Source: an uncultured Photobacterium sp.
Lineage (GTDB): Bacteria > Pseudomonadota > Gammaproteobacteria > Enterobacterales > Vibrionaceae
Assembly: GCF_947502415.1 (NCBI RefSeq)
Contig: NZ_CANMZV010000001.1
Span: forward strand, 186,001 to 250,000
DNA length: 64,000 nucleotides
Direction: 5' to 3'
A model generated the notes under the pieces. That model was not told where the DNA came from. It worked only from the letters and a program-made list of their open reading frames with translations, and ran no database searches. Shown here one piece after another: positions 26,692 to 34,450 of this stretch (position 1 is its first letter; every line of letters begins with the position of its first letter). The position numbers and the translations under genes are program-made.

Positions 26692-26712
26692 ATAGGTATA
26701 TAGGTATATAGG
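26692..26712 (+). repeat. Short tandem repeat ATAGGTAT
   Basis: About 2.6 copies of the 8-bp unit ATAGGTAT end 20 bp before the ABC-like gene and about 235 bp after the LytTR gene. LytTR proteins bind direct repeats, so this is a candidate target, though the spacing is shorter than usual. Confidence 0.4.
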
Positions 26713-26732
26713 CCTGTCTGCGAGGAGGGCCG

Positions 26733-27455
26733 ATGATAGAGTTTCAGAGGATACAAAAAAAATATGGCCCCAATGTGCTTGCAGGCGAGGCGCTAAAGGG
26801 TGTCGATGGAAGAATAGATAACGGAGAAGCGGTTGCTCTTTATGGCCCGTCAGGCGCAGGAAAAAGCGCATTATTGAATATTTGCGGTTTGTTGGACTGT
26901 GACTATAAAGGTCGAGTTATTATTGGTGATAATGCAATAACGAAGACTGCAGAATATACCTTGTTAATTCGGCGAAGAAGCGTTGGTCATATTATGCCTG
27001 GTTTTAGTTTGGTGCCAACGTATACTGTTTCTGAGAATATTGAATTTCCATTGTTACTGAATAATGTCTCAAAAAAAGAAAGAGATAATTTGATCGCTGA
27101 TATGCTGGCGAGGCTTAATATAGAGTGTTATGCCCGTTTCAGACCGGAACAGTTAAATTCAGAGATAACGTTGCGTGTTCTTATCGCGAGGGCATTTATT
27201 CATCGACCGAGTGCGGTCGTGTTAGATGAACTGCCTAAGAAAGTTGGTGAATCAGAAATGCTTGATACCTTGTCTATTATTAAGCAACTTTCGGATGAAT
27301 TTGGTACTGCTGTACTTGCAGCGACCAGCAACTCGTCAGTTGCTGATATGTGTGACCGGAAGATACATTTGTGTAATGGTCATATTGTTGAGCATATACC
27401 AGTATCTGTTATTCAGCGGAGCGTACTAGCTGAGGCCTTGCCATGGGGACGTTAG
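26733..27455 (+). CDS. Degenerate ABC-type ATPase (LolD/MacB-like scaffold)
   Basis: 240 aa. The overall pattern is that of an efflux-type ABC ATPase. Walker A GPSGAGKSALLNICGLLD is intact and the SLVPTYTVSENIEFPL stretch is typical, but key sites differ. The Q-loop reads HIMPGFS (no Gln). The signature LSGGQ is replaced by QLNSEITLRVLIARA. Walker B is AVVLDELPKK in place of the usual DEPTGNLD. The switch His is lost (LAATSNSS for TH). ATP may bind but normal hydrolysis looks unlikely. The stop overlaps the next gene by 13 bp. The ribosome-binding site GAGGAGG precedes the ATG. Confidence 0.8.
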   Translation: MIEFQRIQKKYGPNVLAGEALKGVDGRIDNGEAVALYGPSGAGKSALLNICGLLDCDYKGRVIIGDNAITKTAEYTLLIRRRSVGHIMPGFSLVPTYTVSENIEFPLLLNNVSKKERDNLIADMLARLNIECYARFRPEQLNSEITLRVLIARAFIHRPSAVVLDELPKKVGESEMLDTLSIIKQLSDEFGTAVLAATSNSSVADMCDRKIHLCNGHIVEHIPVSVIQRSVLAEALPWGR

Positions 27456-28009
27456 CCTTGCCGTTCTTACTAATGAAAAGTCGATTGTTTACCAATTGGC
27501 ACAGCGGCATAGTGGCATCAGTGTTTGTAAGTTGTACCGCTTTGATTTTATTGATGGTGCTTATTTGGCTTGATTGGGTGATTGAGTTAGCTAATGACCC
27601 GCTTAGTTTGATATTTATTTCATGTTTGATTGTTATTTGCTGCCTAGTACTTGTGGTTATGCTGTTCTATCACATAAGTCGAATTATTACCTGCAATGCT
27701 AAATTGAGTGTTGCTGAGTTATATGCATTTAAGATCATGGGATTAACTCAGAAGGAACTGTTATTAGTCTTGGCTATTAAAACTGCACTTGTAACAAGTC
27801 TCGGGTTGTTATTTGCAGTAGGTATTATTCAACTCTTTCAAAGAGTCTTTAGTACAGTTATTTATGAGACACTGTTAGAACATCCGTATCAATTCTTTGG
27901 CTTTTCCCTGGATTGGTTGAGTTTGGGTTACATGACGATCTTGATATTGAGTTTTATATCTATGATTTCAGAACTGAATTCTATTAAGAAAGTACGAGTT
28001 TCTGGTTAA
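27443..28009 (+). CDS. Small FtsX-like membrane protein
   Basis: 188 aa with about four hydrophobic segments (residues 22-45, 53-78, 105-130, 155-175). The stretch AELYAFKIMGLTQKELLLVL followed by a membrane helix is the FtsX-type coupling element found before the second helix of MacB/LolC permeases. The large periplasmic domain of those permeases is missing, so this is a minimal FtsX unit. It overlaps the degenerate ATPase by 13 bp, so the two are probably made together and may form a complex. Substrate or role unknown. Confidence 0.65.
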   Translation: MGTLALPFLLMKSRLFTNWHSGIVASVFVSCTALILLMVLIWLDWVIELANDPLSLIFISCLIVICCLVLVVMLFYHISRIITCNAKLSVAELYAFKIMGLTQKELLLVLAIKTALVTSLGLLFAVGIIQLFQRVFSTVIYETLLEHPYQFFGFSLDWLSLGYMTILILSFISMISELNSIKKVRVSG

Positions 28010-28185
28010 TATCAGCTTAATATTTATGGGAGTGTCGCACTTATATTAACTGTTGAATTATGAAATAGAAGTACGTAACGAAGTTGAAACAGTTTTTGAT
28101 TCTTCATGAAATTTTATACGCCAAATCTGACATTTTAGTCTATTAATTTGTATGCATTTTAAACAAATTTCAGGGAGAACGATGG

Positions 28186-28974
28186 ATGGACTGTGAACCA
28201 AATAAAAGTGCTTTTATACCACCGCTTTCAACTATGTCGGGTGATGATTATTTAAAGCAAATACAGATAGTTACTTTGCTAGGGAGAGCCGTGGAAGCAA
28301 TAACGGTTAATCAGGTTCAGCTGCTAATGAAGGGAAGCCATAATCAAACAGCATGGATGTTTGAGCAAATAGATAACAGCTTTGAGCATGCAAGTAAGTC
28401 TGTTGATGAGCGTTTGTGCTTTCCTTTTGATGTTATGGATTATGCTAGCCGGAAAGTCACAGATAACTGGCGAACCTTTATGGGCATGGCGACATCTGCT
28501 GAACAAGAACTGTCAGAACAGATTGAAAGCCAAAATAAACTGTATTCACAAACAGAGAAACAGTTAAAAAAAGAATTAGCAGAATTAACAAGAAGCATCT
28601 TGGATAAAGAGAAGGTGCTAGATGAACAGCAATCAAGAGTTGAAAAGGAACAAAAAGCGAAGCAAACGGTTCAGCGTTCGCAGCGGAAGCTAAAGGCTGA
28701 GCTTGAAGCTAGTCGGGAGGAGGTTGTTAAGTTAAGAGCTCAGATAGAAGCAACAGTGGAGAGATACGATCAAAAAGTGTCAGAAAATTCATTACTACAG
28801 ACACAAATAAAGCAAGAAGCACAGAAAAATAATTCTGAAGCGGAACAATTGGCCAGAAAGATTGAGGCCATGACTGCAGAACAAGAAATACTACTTGCCG
28901 AGAAAGACGGCTTAAGCAAACGTATAGAAGAGCTTCAACAGTTGATGGAGCAACCTTCAAACTATACCGAATAA
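28186..28974 (+). CDS. Cytoplasmic coiled-coil protein of unknown function
   Basis: 262 aa from the ATG at 28186 (CAGGGAG upstream). Residues 1-105 form a non-coiled head (DDYLKQIQIVTLLGRAVEAI...MDYASRKVTDNWRTF); residues 105-255 are a nearly unbroken coiled coil rich in Glu, Gln, Lys and Ala (EKQLKKELAELTRSILDKEK). No signal or membrane segment. The head loosely recalls phasin-like proteins but I cannot assign it. It lies 177 bp after the FtsX-like gene, on the same strand, with its own terminator. Confidence 0.7.
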   Translation: MDCEPNKSAFIPPLSTMSGDDYLKQIQIVTLLGRAVEAITVNQVQLLMKGSHNQTAWMFEQIDNSFEHASKSVDERLCFPFDVMDYASRKVTDNWRTFMGMATSAEQELSEQIESQNKLYSQTEKQLKKELAELTRSILDKEKVLDEQQSRVEKEQKAKQTVQRSQRKLKAELEASREEVVKLRAQIEATVERYDQKVSENSLLQTQIKQEAQKNNSEAEQLARKIEAMTAEQEILLAEKDGLSKRIEELQQLMEQPSNYTE

Positions 28975-28994
28975 CAACTCTTTCACTTTCGTTC

Positions 28995-29026
28995 AAAGCG
29001 CCTCGCTCACAGGGCGCTTTTTTTTG
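28995..29026 (+). terminator. Rho-independent terminator
   Basis: AAAGCGCC / GGGCGCTTT stem with a 9-nt loop and a run of eight T on the plus strand, 20 bp after the coiled-coil gene. Confidence 0.92.
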
Positions 29027-29167
29027 CCAAAGATAAAGGTGATATAAAACAGACTATGAACCTGAGAAGCCTGATTAATATTTGGGTTTATATAAGGTAA
29101 AGATAGTGTGTTTGATCTAGAAGCTTATATGATAATTAAGTAACGCTAATGATTTAGGAGTTGCCAT

Positions 29168-29653
29168 ATGAGCGGTGGTCAACGTGAAGTGACTTTGAGG
29201 TTTCTGGCAGAGCCGGGGGATGTCAACTTTGGCGGTAAGGTTCATGGTGGTGCTGTCATGAAATGGATCGATCTCGCGGCTTATGCTTGTGCCGCAGGCT
29301 GGAGCGGTCAGTATTGTATTACTGCTTATGCCGGGGGGATTCGATTTGTAGCACCAATCCATGTCGGCAATCTTGTTGAAGTTGGTGCCAAGGTGATTTA
29401 CACCGGAACATCTTCTATGCATATAGCAATAGACGTTCAGGCGAGTGACCCTAAAACCCTTGAAAGGCGACTGACTACACATTGCATTGTCATCATGGTT
29501 GCTGTTGATGAGTTCGGTAAGCCAAGTCAGGTTCCTGAATGGATCCCACGGTCAGAGGAAGATAAACATTTGCGCGATTCGGCAATAAAGCTGATGAATA
29601 TGCGTAAGGAAATTGGTGAAGAAATGGAAGCTCACGTTAAGTATATGAAATAA
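29168..29653 (+). CDS. Acyl-CoA thioesterase (hotdog fold, YciA/BFIT type)
   Basis: 161 aa with AGGAG ribosome-binding site 7 nt before the ATG. The hotdog helix motif is LRFLAEPGDVNFGGKVHGGAVM, here given in part as NFGGKVHGGAVMKWIDLAAY, with the catalytic-type Asn/His/Gly and Asp. A strand pattern IRFVAPIHVGNLVEVGAKVI follows. It hydrolyses acyl-CoA to free acid and CoA in the cytoplasm. The C-terminus (SEEDKHLRDSAIKLM...) is a helical extension seen in this subgroup. Confidence 0.88.
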   Translation: MSGGQREVTLRFLAEPGDVNFGGKVHGGAVMKWIDLAAYACAAGWSGQYCITAYAGGIRFVAPIHVGNLVEVGAKVIYTGTSSMHIAIDVQASDPKTLERRLTTHCIVIMVAVDEFGKPSQVPEWIPRSEEDKHLRDSAIKLMNMRKEIGEEMEAHVKYMK

Positions 29654-29655
29654 AG

Positions 29656-29872
29656 TTATCTGATTCTTCAATATTGGCAGAAGCGATGATCAAACGTGCA
29701 GATAATTACAATAGTGCGATTGATTTTATCGAAAACCCGCCAGCCGATTGTACTTTGGAAGTGATTGCGCCGCAAAACAGCTTTGCTGTCGGCCGTATAA
29801 ACGACCGACTTGAATAAGCTCAATGCTGGTTATCAATTAGGAATAGAGGCTAGCTTTCTAGGTACTACATAG
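29656..29872 (+). pseudogene. C-terminal remnant of a patatin-like phospholipase
   Basis: Two overlapping frames together give the tail of a patatin-family protein. The first reads LSDSSILAEAMIKRADNYNS then AIDFIENPPADCTLEVIAPQ up to FAVGRI, where a stop follows shortly. A shifted frame then reads TDLNKLNAGYQLGIEASFLG with its stop at 29870-29872. The RADNYNSAIDFIENPP block is characteristic of the C-terminal domain of YjjU-like patatins. No N-terminal catalytic part (GxSxG) is present upstream, where the thioesterase gene ends. A decayed fragment. Confidence 0.65.
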
Positions 29873-29916
29873 ATTGAATTTCTTAGACTATGGAGAGTTT
29901 GGCTGTTGGGTTAAGC

Positions 29917-30399
29917 TCAGAAGATCGCAACGATTTCGAAAGTTTTACGTTCGTGACCGATATACACTTCAACTTCATCATCAATGTGTTGCTCCGACAG
30001 CGCTTGTCCAAGTGGTGCTGATGGCGTCACGATACTGATGGCTATCCCGTCGAACGTTAGTTTCAGGCCGCCGGCTGCTGGGCCGAGGAAAATATATTTC
30101 TCCTTATCCTCCTCATCAACTAACTGGACAAGGCATCCAATAGTGACTTTATCATCCTCAGAAAATGTTCTTGGCTTTAGTTGGGCATATTTTGTTAGTT
30201 CGTCTTCGCATTCGGCAACGCGTTGGGCCTGTCCCTGGGCAAGGTAAGAGGCTTCAAGGCTTAGGGTATCGTACTGATGCTCTGGTGCATTTTCTTCGTG
30301 CGTGGCGGTTTCATAAGCGCGTGTTGCTGCATCCACTGCAGATTGGTGTACCTTTTTTAGCTCATCTACAATGTGTTTGAGTAACTGCGATTTATCCAT
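29917..30399 (-). CDS. GreA/GreB-family domain protein
   Basis: 160 aa. N-terminal helical/coiled-coil region (1-75) and a C-terminal GreA_GreB FKBP-like domain (85-160: VTIGCLVQLVDEEDKEKYIF, SAPLGQALSEQHIDDEVEVY). True GreA/GreB have acidic residues at the coiled-coil tip for transcript cleavage; here the tip region (THEENAPEHQYDTLSLEASY) has acidic residues but a different layout. It probably binds RNA polymerase's secondary channel. Common as an extra paralogue in vibrios. Monocistronic. Confidence 0.78.
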   Translation of the reverse strand: MDKSQLLKHIVDELKKVHQSAVDAATRAYETATHEENAPEHQYDTLSLEASYLAQGQAQRVAECEDELTKYAQLKPRTFSEDDKVTIGCLVQLVDEEDKEKYIFLGPAAGGLKLTFDGIAISIVTPSAPLGQALSEQHIDDEVEVYIGHERKTFEIVAIF

Positions 30400-30515
30400 C
30401 GTTAAACGCTCAATGAATTAAGTGAAGAATGCATCGTACATTAATAACGGCTTAATTTCATATTATGAAACGCCGATGAGTACGAATCCGTTGAACTCAG
30501 TTAGGTGTCGCAGTT

Positions 30516-31061
30516 ATGCAAAAAGTTGGTTTGGGTGGTAGCTGTTATTGGTGTACTGAAGCGATTTTTCGTTCATTGGCTGGTGTTGTTAGTGTTTCTC
30601 AAGGCTGGCTGAAATCGAGAGAACATGACTCTTTCGCTGAAGGTGTCATCGTCGAATACGATGAGGCGATTATTAATTTGTATGCGATTATTCAAATTCA
30701 CTTACATACTCATAGTTCTACGTCTGCCCATGGATTACGGGAAAAATATCGCTCAGCTATTTATGTATACAGTTTGGCGCAGCAGCAGAAAGCGAAGGGG
30801 TGCTTATTTAAACTGCAGCAGGAGTTTTCTCAGCCGTTGGTAACCCAAGTGCTTGAATATCAATCCTATGAGCCATCTGAAGCTGAATATCATGATTATT
30901 ACTACGCTGATCCGGCAAAACCGTTTTGTACGAATTTGATCACTCCGAAATTGCAAGAGTTACTTAATAGGTTCGGAGACAGGGTTTCAGATGATGCTCG
31001 AAAGGTCATAGAGTATCAGGGTAGTAAGAGATACGAGGGCGATGGATATTCCGGAGGTTGA
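30516..31061 (+). CDS. Divergent MsrA-like peptide methionine sulfoxide reductase
   Basis: 181 aa. The active site GGSCYWCTEAIFRSLAGVVS matches MsrA GGCFWC, so the catalytic Cys (about residue 10) is present. The later part has KYRSAIYVYS and AEYHDYYYADP, also typical. However, the usual GYAGG is QGWLKS and the HDPTQ-type block is HTHSSTSAHG, so this is a diverged paralogue, not a housekeeping MsrA. It may act on a different sulfoxide. It stands alone, 117 bp from the divergent Gre-like gene. Confidence 0.78.
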   Translation: MQKVGLGGSCYWCTEAIFRSLAGVVSVSQGWLKSREHDSFAEGVIVEYDEAIINLYAIIQIHLHTHSSTSAHGLREKYRSAIYVYSLAQQQKAKGCLFKLQQEFSQPLVTQVLEYQSYEPSEAEYHDYYYADPAKPFCTNLITPKLQELLNRFGDRVSDDARKVIEYQGSKRYEGDGYSGG

Positions 31062-31068
31062 AGGGAAG

Positions 31069-31086
31069 GGCGAGCCAGTGCTCGCC
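31069..31086 (+). terminator. Short GC-rich hairpin after MsrA-like gene
   Basis: GGCGAG / CTCGCC stem with a CCAGTG loop, followed by TTCTGTTT. Modest terminator. Confidence 0.55.
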
Positions 31087-31261
31087 TTCTGTTTAGTAGT
31101 GGTTGCGCTGTGAAGTTGTCTGATGGCGTATAGCTCCTGGTTACAGCGTCACTGATAGGGTTGGCCGAATGTATCTTTGTCGGCGAGAACTTTTTTTTTG
31201 CTCTACAGTATTCAAGGGGCACGTGTGCCTGTTTTTATCTAAATTGCAAGGAGGCTAGTCA

Positions 31262-31624
31262 ATGACAAAAGGTTCGGTGAAATATTGGAATGCGCTATCA
31301 GAATCGAATCATTACCGCTGGCATGCTGTCGAGGGGACTGACGGTATGATTGAGCAAGTTACATTGAGTAAGGATGACAGGACAGGTGATTACACTCGTC
31401 TTACTCGGTTTAAAGCCGGAGCCGATACAACACCGTTTGGTGCCAATCAGCATACCTATCCTGAAGAAGTCTTTATTGTTTTGGGGCGATTATATGATGA
31501 AACCAACAATACATGGTTAGAGCAGGGATACTACGCTAATCGTCTGCCTGGTGAAATTCATGGGCCGTTTCTATGTGAGCAGGAATGTATCGTATTGGAG
31601 ATTTCGACACCAAGCCAAGCTTAA
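31262..31624 (+). CDS. Cupin-domain protein (ChrR-like)
   Basis: 120 aa, with AAGGAGG ribosome-binding site. Single cupin barrel: the first conserved motif is in GADTTPFGANQHTYPEEVFI and a second His in LPGEIHGPFLC, giving a His/Glu metal site (likely Zn, Fe or Mn). The layout resembles the C-terminal cupin of the anti-sigma factor ChrR but without the sigma-binding part. Substrate unknown. Confidence 0.78.
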   Translation: MTKGSVKYWNALSESNHYRWHAVEGTDGMIEQVTLSKDDRTGDYTRLTRFKAGADTTPFGANQHTYPEEVFIVLGRLYDETNNTWLEQGYYANRLPGEIHGPFLCEQECIVLEISTPSQA

Positions 31625-32063
31625 CGCTAATATGTGTTTTCTTGCTAATGATAGATGGGGGTGAGCTTTAGGTTATTCGCCCATGTATTTCACTTCTTTC
31701 TGCAAAGTAGCCTGATAAGCTTGTATTTTTAGCCTTAAATGCTGTTTCAAACACCATCTTTCTTATGTTTTATATCAATTAGGTTATTGTTCTTTTGCTA
31801 CAGTGAACCTGTTTGTTGCTGATTAACCTTTAGGGGAGTAACAATTTAGACATGGAATTATTTGTTAGAGAACGAAATATTATTTTGTAAATTTATCACT
31901 ATTTTCTCTTTCATCCGCGTGAAAATTGGTTGTTTAATGCGCAAAAGACTATAAATATCAATTAAGCTTGACACTTTAGCTACAGAGATGGTTTTATCTA
32001 TGCGTTCGAATATTATTTATAGAGCTAAATATTCTTGGCGAAATGTTCGCCGAGTAGGGTTCA
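31625..32063. other. Promoter-bearing spacer before BCCT gene
   Basis: About 440 bp, AT-rich. It must carry the promoter of the transporter. No hairpin, repeat or RNA gene recognised. Confidence 0.5.
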
Positions 32064-33641
32064 ATGATGAAAAAAGTTGATAAGTACAGTATAGATAATA
32101 CTGACTATACGGTTGGGCAGGATAACATCCAGAAGTGGGGGTTTGACGTCCATAATCCGGTTTTTGGTACAAGTGCTGGCTTGATTGTTTTATTTTTGAT
32201 TGCGGCGTTAATTAGTGATCCGGTAACGGCCAAAGCTGCCCTTAATGGGGTGAAAAACAGCATAATTAATAGCTTCGATGTTCTCTTTATCTGGTCAGGA
32301 AATATTTTTGTCATCTTCTGCCTGGCCCTCATCTTTTCTCCTTACGGAAAAATCAGAATTGGTGGTAAAGACGCTGAGGCGGACTATTCACGGACCTCCT
32401 GGCTGGCAATGTTGTTTGCTGCTGGTATGGGGATTGGTCTGATGTTCTGGAGCGTGGCTGAGCCCGTCGCTTATTATACCGGCTGGTACGAAACGCCACT
32501 GAATGTTGAGGCGAATACACCGGAAGCGATTAAAGTCGCTCTTGGCGCAACCATGTATCACTGGGGCTTCCACCCTTGGGCCATTTACGGTGTTGTAGCT
32601 CTTTCTCTTGCCTTCTTTGCTTATAACAAAGGTCTTCCTCTTTCCATTCGTTCTATTTTCTACCCGATGCTTGGTGACCGTGTATGGGGCTGGCCAGGTC
32701 ATATCGTTGATATCTTCGCCGTTTTGGCGACGTTGTTTGGTTTGGCTACCTCTCTGGGGCTGGGCGCTCAACAGGCTGCAAGCGGTATTGAGCATGTGCT
32801 TGGTATCCAGAGTGATATTACCTTGCAGGTTGGTGTGATTGTCGTCGTTACTTTGCTGGCGGTAATTTCGGTTGCTCGTGGTATTGATGGTGGCGTTAAG
32901 CTGTTAAGTAATATCAACATGCTGGTGGCAATTGGTTTGTTGGTCTTTGTTGCTATGGTGGGTTTTGCCATCTCCATGGGCTCAATCCCGACTACGCTGG
33001 CAGGTTATGCAGAAAACTTCTTCGCGCTGAGTAACCCGCATGGTCGTGAGGACCAGACCTGGATGCATGGTTGGACTGTATTCTACTGGGCGTGGTGGAT
33101 TTCATGGTCACCATTTGTCGGTATGTTTATCGCTCGTGTGTCTAAAGGACGTACCATCCGTGAGTTTATGATTGCGGTGCTGGTTGTTCCTACGTTGATC
33201 ACTGTGGTTTGGATGTCTGTTTTTGGTGGTCAGGCAATTGATCAGATTATTAACGGTACTGGTGTTCTGGGTCAAAATGGCTTGACTTCCGTGCCGTTGG
33301 CGATGTTTGAAATGTTTGAATCTTTACCTTTCAGTAATTTGCTTTCAGTGACAGCCATTGTGTTGGTAATGGTATTCTTCATAACCTCTTCAGACTCAGG
33401 TTCTTTGGTGATCGATAACATTACTGCTGGTGGCAAGTTGGATTCACCTATGCCTCAACGTATCTTCTGGGCGGCAATTGAAGGTGCTATTGCTGCAGTG
33501 TTGCTGTATGTCGGTGGTACAGAGGCTATTGAGGCCTTGCAGGCTGGTGCAATTTCAACAGCATTGCCATTTACCATCATCTTGCTTCTGATGTGTGTCA
33601 GTTTGCTGATGGGCTTTAGTACAGAACGTTTTCGTGATTAA
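32064..33641 (+). CDS. BCCT-family glycine betaine/choline-type transporter (copy 1)
   Basis: 525 aa, about 12 membrane segments. Signature elements: MLFAAGMGIGLMFWSVAEPV (the glycine-rich helix that couples Na+), the aromatic substrate box HWGFHPWAIYG, and the BCCT signature WAWWISWSPFVGMFIARVSK. The aromatic residues needed for a quaternary ammonium are kept. The C-terminal tail is very short (ends TERFRD), so it lacks the long osmosensing tail of BetP. Likely uptake of a compatible solute for salt stress. A close paralogue is at 51376-52971. Confidence 0.93.
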   Translation: MMKKVDKYSIDNTDYTVGQDNIQKWGFDVHNPVFGTSAGLIVLFLIAALISDPVTAKAALNGVKNSIINSFDVLFIWSGNIFVIFCLALIFSPYGKIRIGGKDAEADYSRTSWLAMLFAAGMGIGLMFWSVAEPVAYYTGWYETPLNVEANTPEAIKVALGATMYHWGFHPWAIYGVVALSLAFFAYNKGLPLSIRSIFYPMLGDRVWGWPGHIVDIFAVLATLFGLATSLGLGAQQAASGIEHVLGIQSDITLQVGVIVVVTLLAVISVARGIDGGVKLLSNINMLVAIGLLVFVAMVGFAISMGSIPTTLAGYAENFFALSNPHGREDQTWMHGWTVFYWAWWISWSPFVGMFIARVSKGRTIREFMIAVLVVPTLITVVWMSVFGGQAIDQIINGTGVLGQNGLTSVPLAMFEMFESLPFSNLLSVTAIVLVMVFFITSSDSGSLVIDNITAGGKLDSPMPQRIFWAAIEGAIAAVLLYVGGTEAIEALQAGAISTALPFTIILLLMCVSLLMGFSTERFRD

Positions 33642-33664
33642 TTGATTAATCATTAAGTACAAGT

Positions 33665-33696
33665 AAAAACGCCGCTGTAATCAGCGGCGTTTTTTT
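33665..33696. terminator. Bidirectional rho-independent terminator
   Basis: AAAAACGCCGCTG / CAGCGGCGTTTTTTT-type stem with a TAAT loop, between convergent BCCT and exonuclease genes. Confidence 0.93.
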
Positions 33697-33712
33697 ATGC
33701 TAATTGGTATTA
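33695..33712 (-). repeat. 18-bp repeat overlapping exonuclease stop
   Basis: On the minus strand TAATACCAATTAGCATAA, starting at the stop codon of the exonuclease gene. It is identical to 40941-40958 on the plus strand. Confidence 0.6.
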
Positions 33713-34450
33713 CTGCCAGATTTCCGATAAAGGTGTATCCGGTGAAAAGTAATAGGCTATCTGTGCTTGTAATAATTCTGCTGTCGCCAAGGCATCTGTC
33801 AGTGCATGGTGTGGTTGGTAAGCTGGCAGACCATATCGCTGCCGAGCTTTACCTAAGCGGACTGAGCCCGGTTTATTACCTTTTAGCCGATTCAAAAAAC
33901 CGCCATAGAGGCGCTGCTGTATTGCGGACTCAATGGCAAGCGTATCAATAACCGGGAAGCGGATACCTTCATTTATTCTTGTCTTGAGTGCTCTGTCCAT
34001 GAACTCGCGTTCGATTCTCTGGTAGTGGACCACGACAATTTTGCCCGCCAGAGCACCCAGAACTTCTTCCAGAATCCTGAGTAAATCAGGTGCTTCGCTG
34101 ACGTCAGAATCCGTGATCCCGTGAATAACCACGGATTCTTCTTTTAATGGACGATGCGGGTTAACGACCCAATGTGCCGACTCACGACAACGGATACGAT
34201 GAAGGTTGAACGGTACCAACCCGATACTGATAATTTCATCTTTCTTTGGATCCAACCCGGTGGTCTCAAAGTCGAGAGCAACAAATTCGACATCTTTCAA
34301 TGGGGTATCGCCGCTAACAATCTCTGTGCTGTAGTAATGTTTTAATCGCGCATCTTTGGCATTACCAGCCAGTGTGGTATAGAAGGTTGACCAATCCGGC
34401 GTACTACGGGTATTAATCAGTGATTGGGTTTTACTGCTTTTGTTGTTCAT
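33710..34450 (-). CDS. DnaQ-like 3'-5' exonuclease
   Basis: 246 aa DEDDh exonuclease. Exo I VALDFETTGLDPKKDEI (Asp, Glu), Exo II around VIHGITDSDV / IVVVHYQRIEREFMD, Exo III HHALTDALATAELL (His and Asp). The fold is that of the DNA polymerase III epsilon subunit, but without its C-terminal polymerase-binding tail. Its start overlaps the stop of the cNMP/CBS/DUF294 gene (TAATG). This exonuclease-plus-DUF294 pair is common in vibrios and pseudomonads, often near acetate-use genes, which are absent here. Confidence 0.88.
   Translation of the reverse strand: MNNKSSKTQSLINTRSTPDWSTFYTTLAGNAKDARLKHYYSTEIVSGDTPLKDVEFVALDFETTGLDPKKDEIISIGLVPFNLHRIRCRESAHWVVNPHRPLKEESVVIHGITDSDVSEAPDLLRILEEVLGALAGKIVVVHYQRIEREFMDRALKTRINEGIRFPVIDTLAIESAIQQRLYGGFLNRLKGNKPGSVRLGKARQRYGLPAYQPHHALTDALATAELLQAQIAYYFSPDTPLSEIWQ

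Noticed and set aside
26515..26871. 118-codon minus-strand frame across the start of the pseudo-ABC gene
   Set aside because: Antisense to a better-supported gene with a strong ribosome-binding site; no domain.
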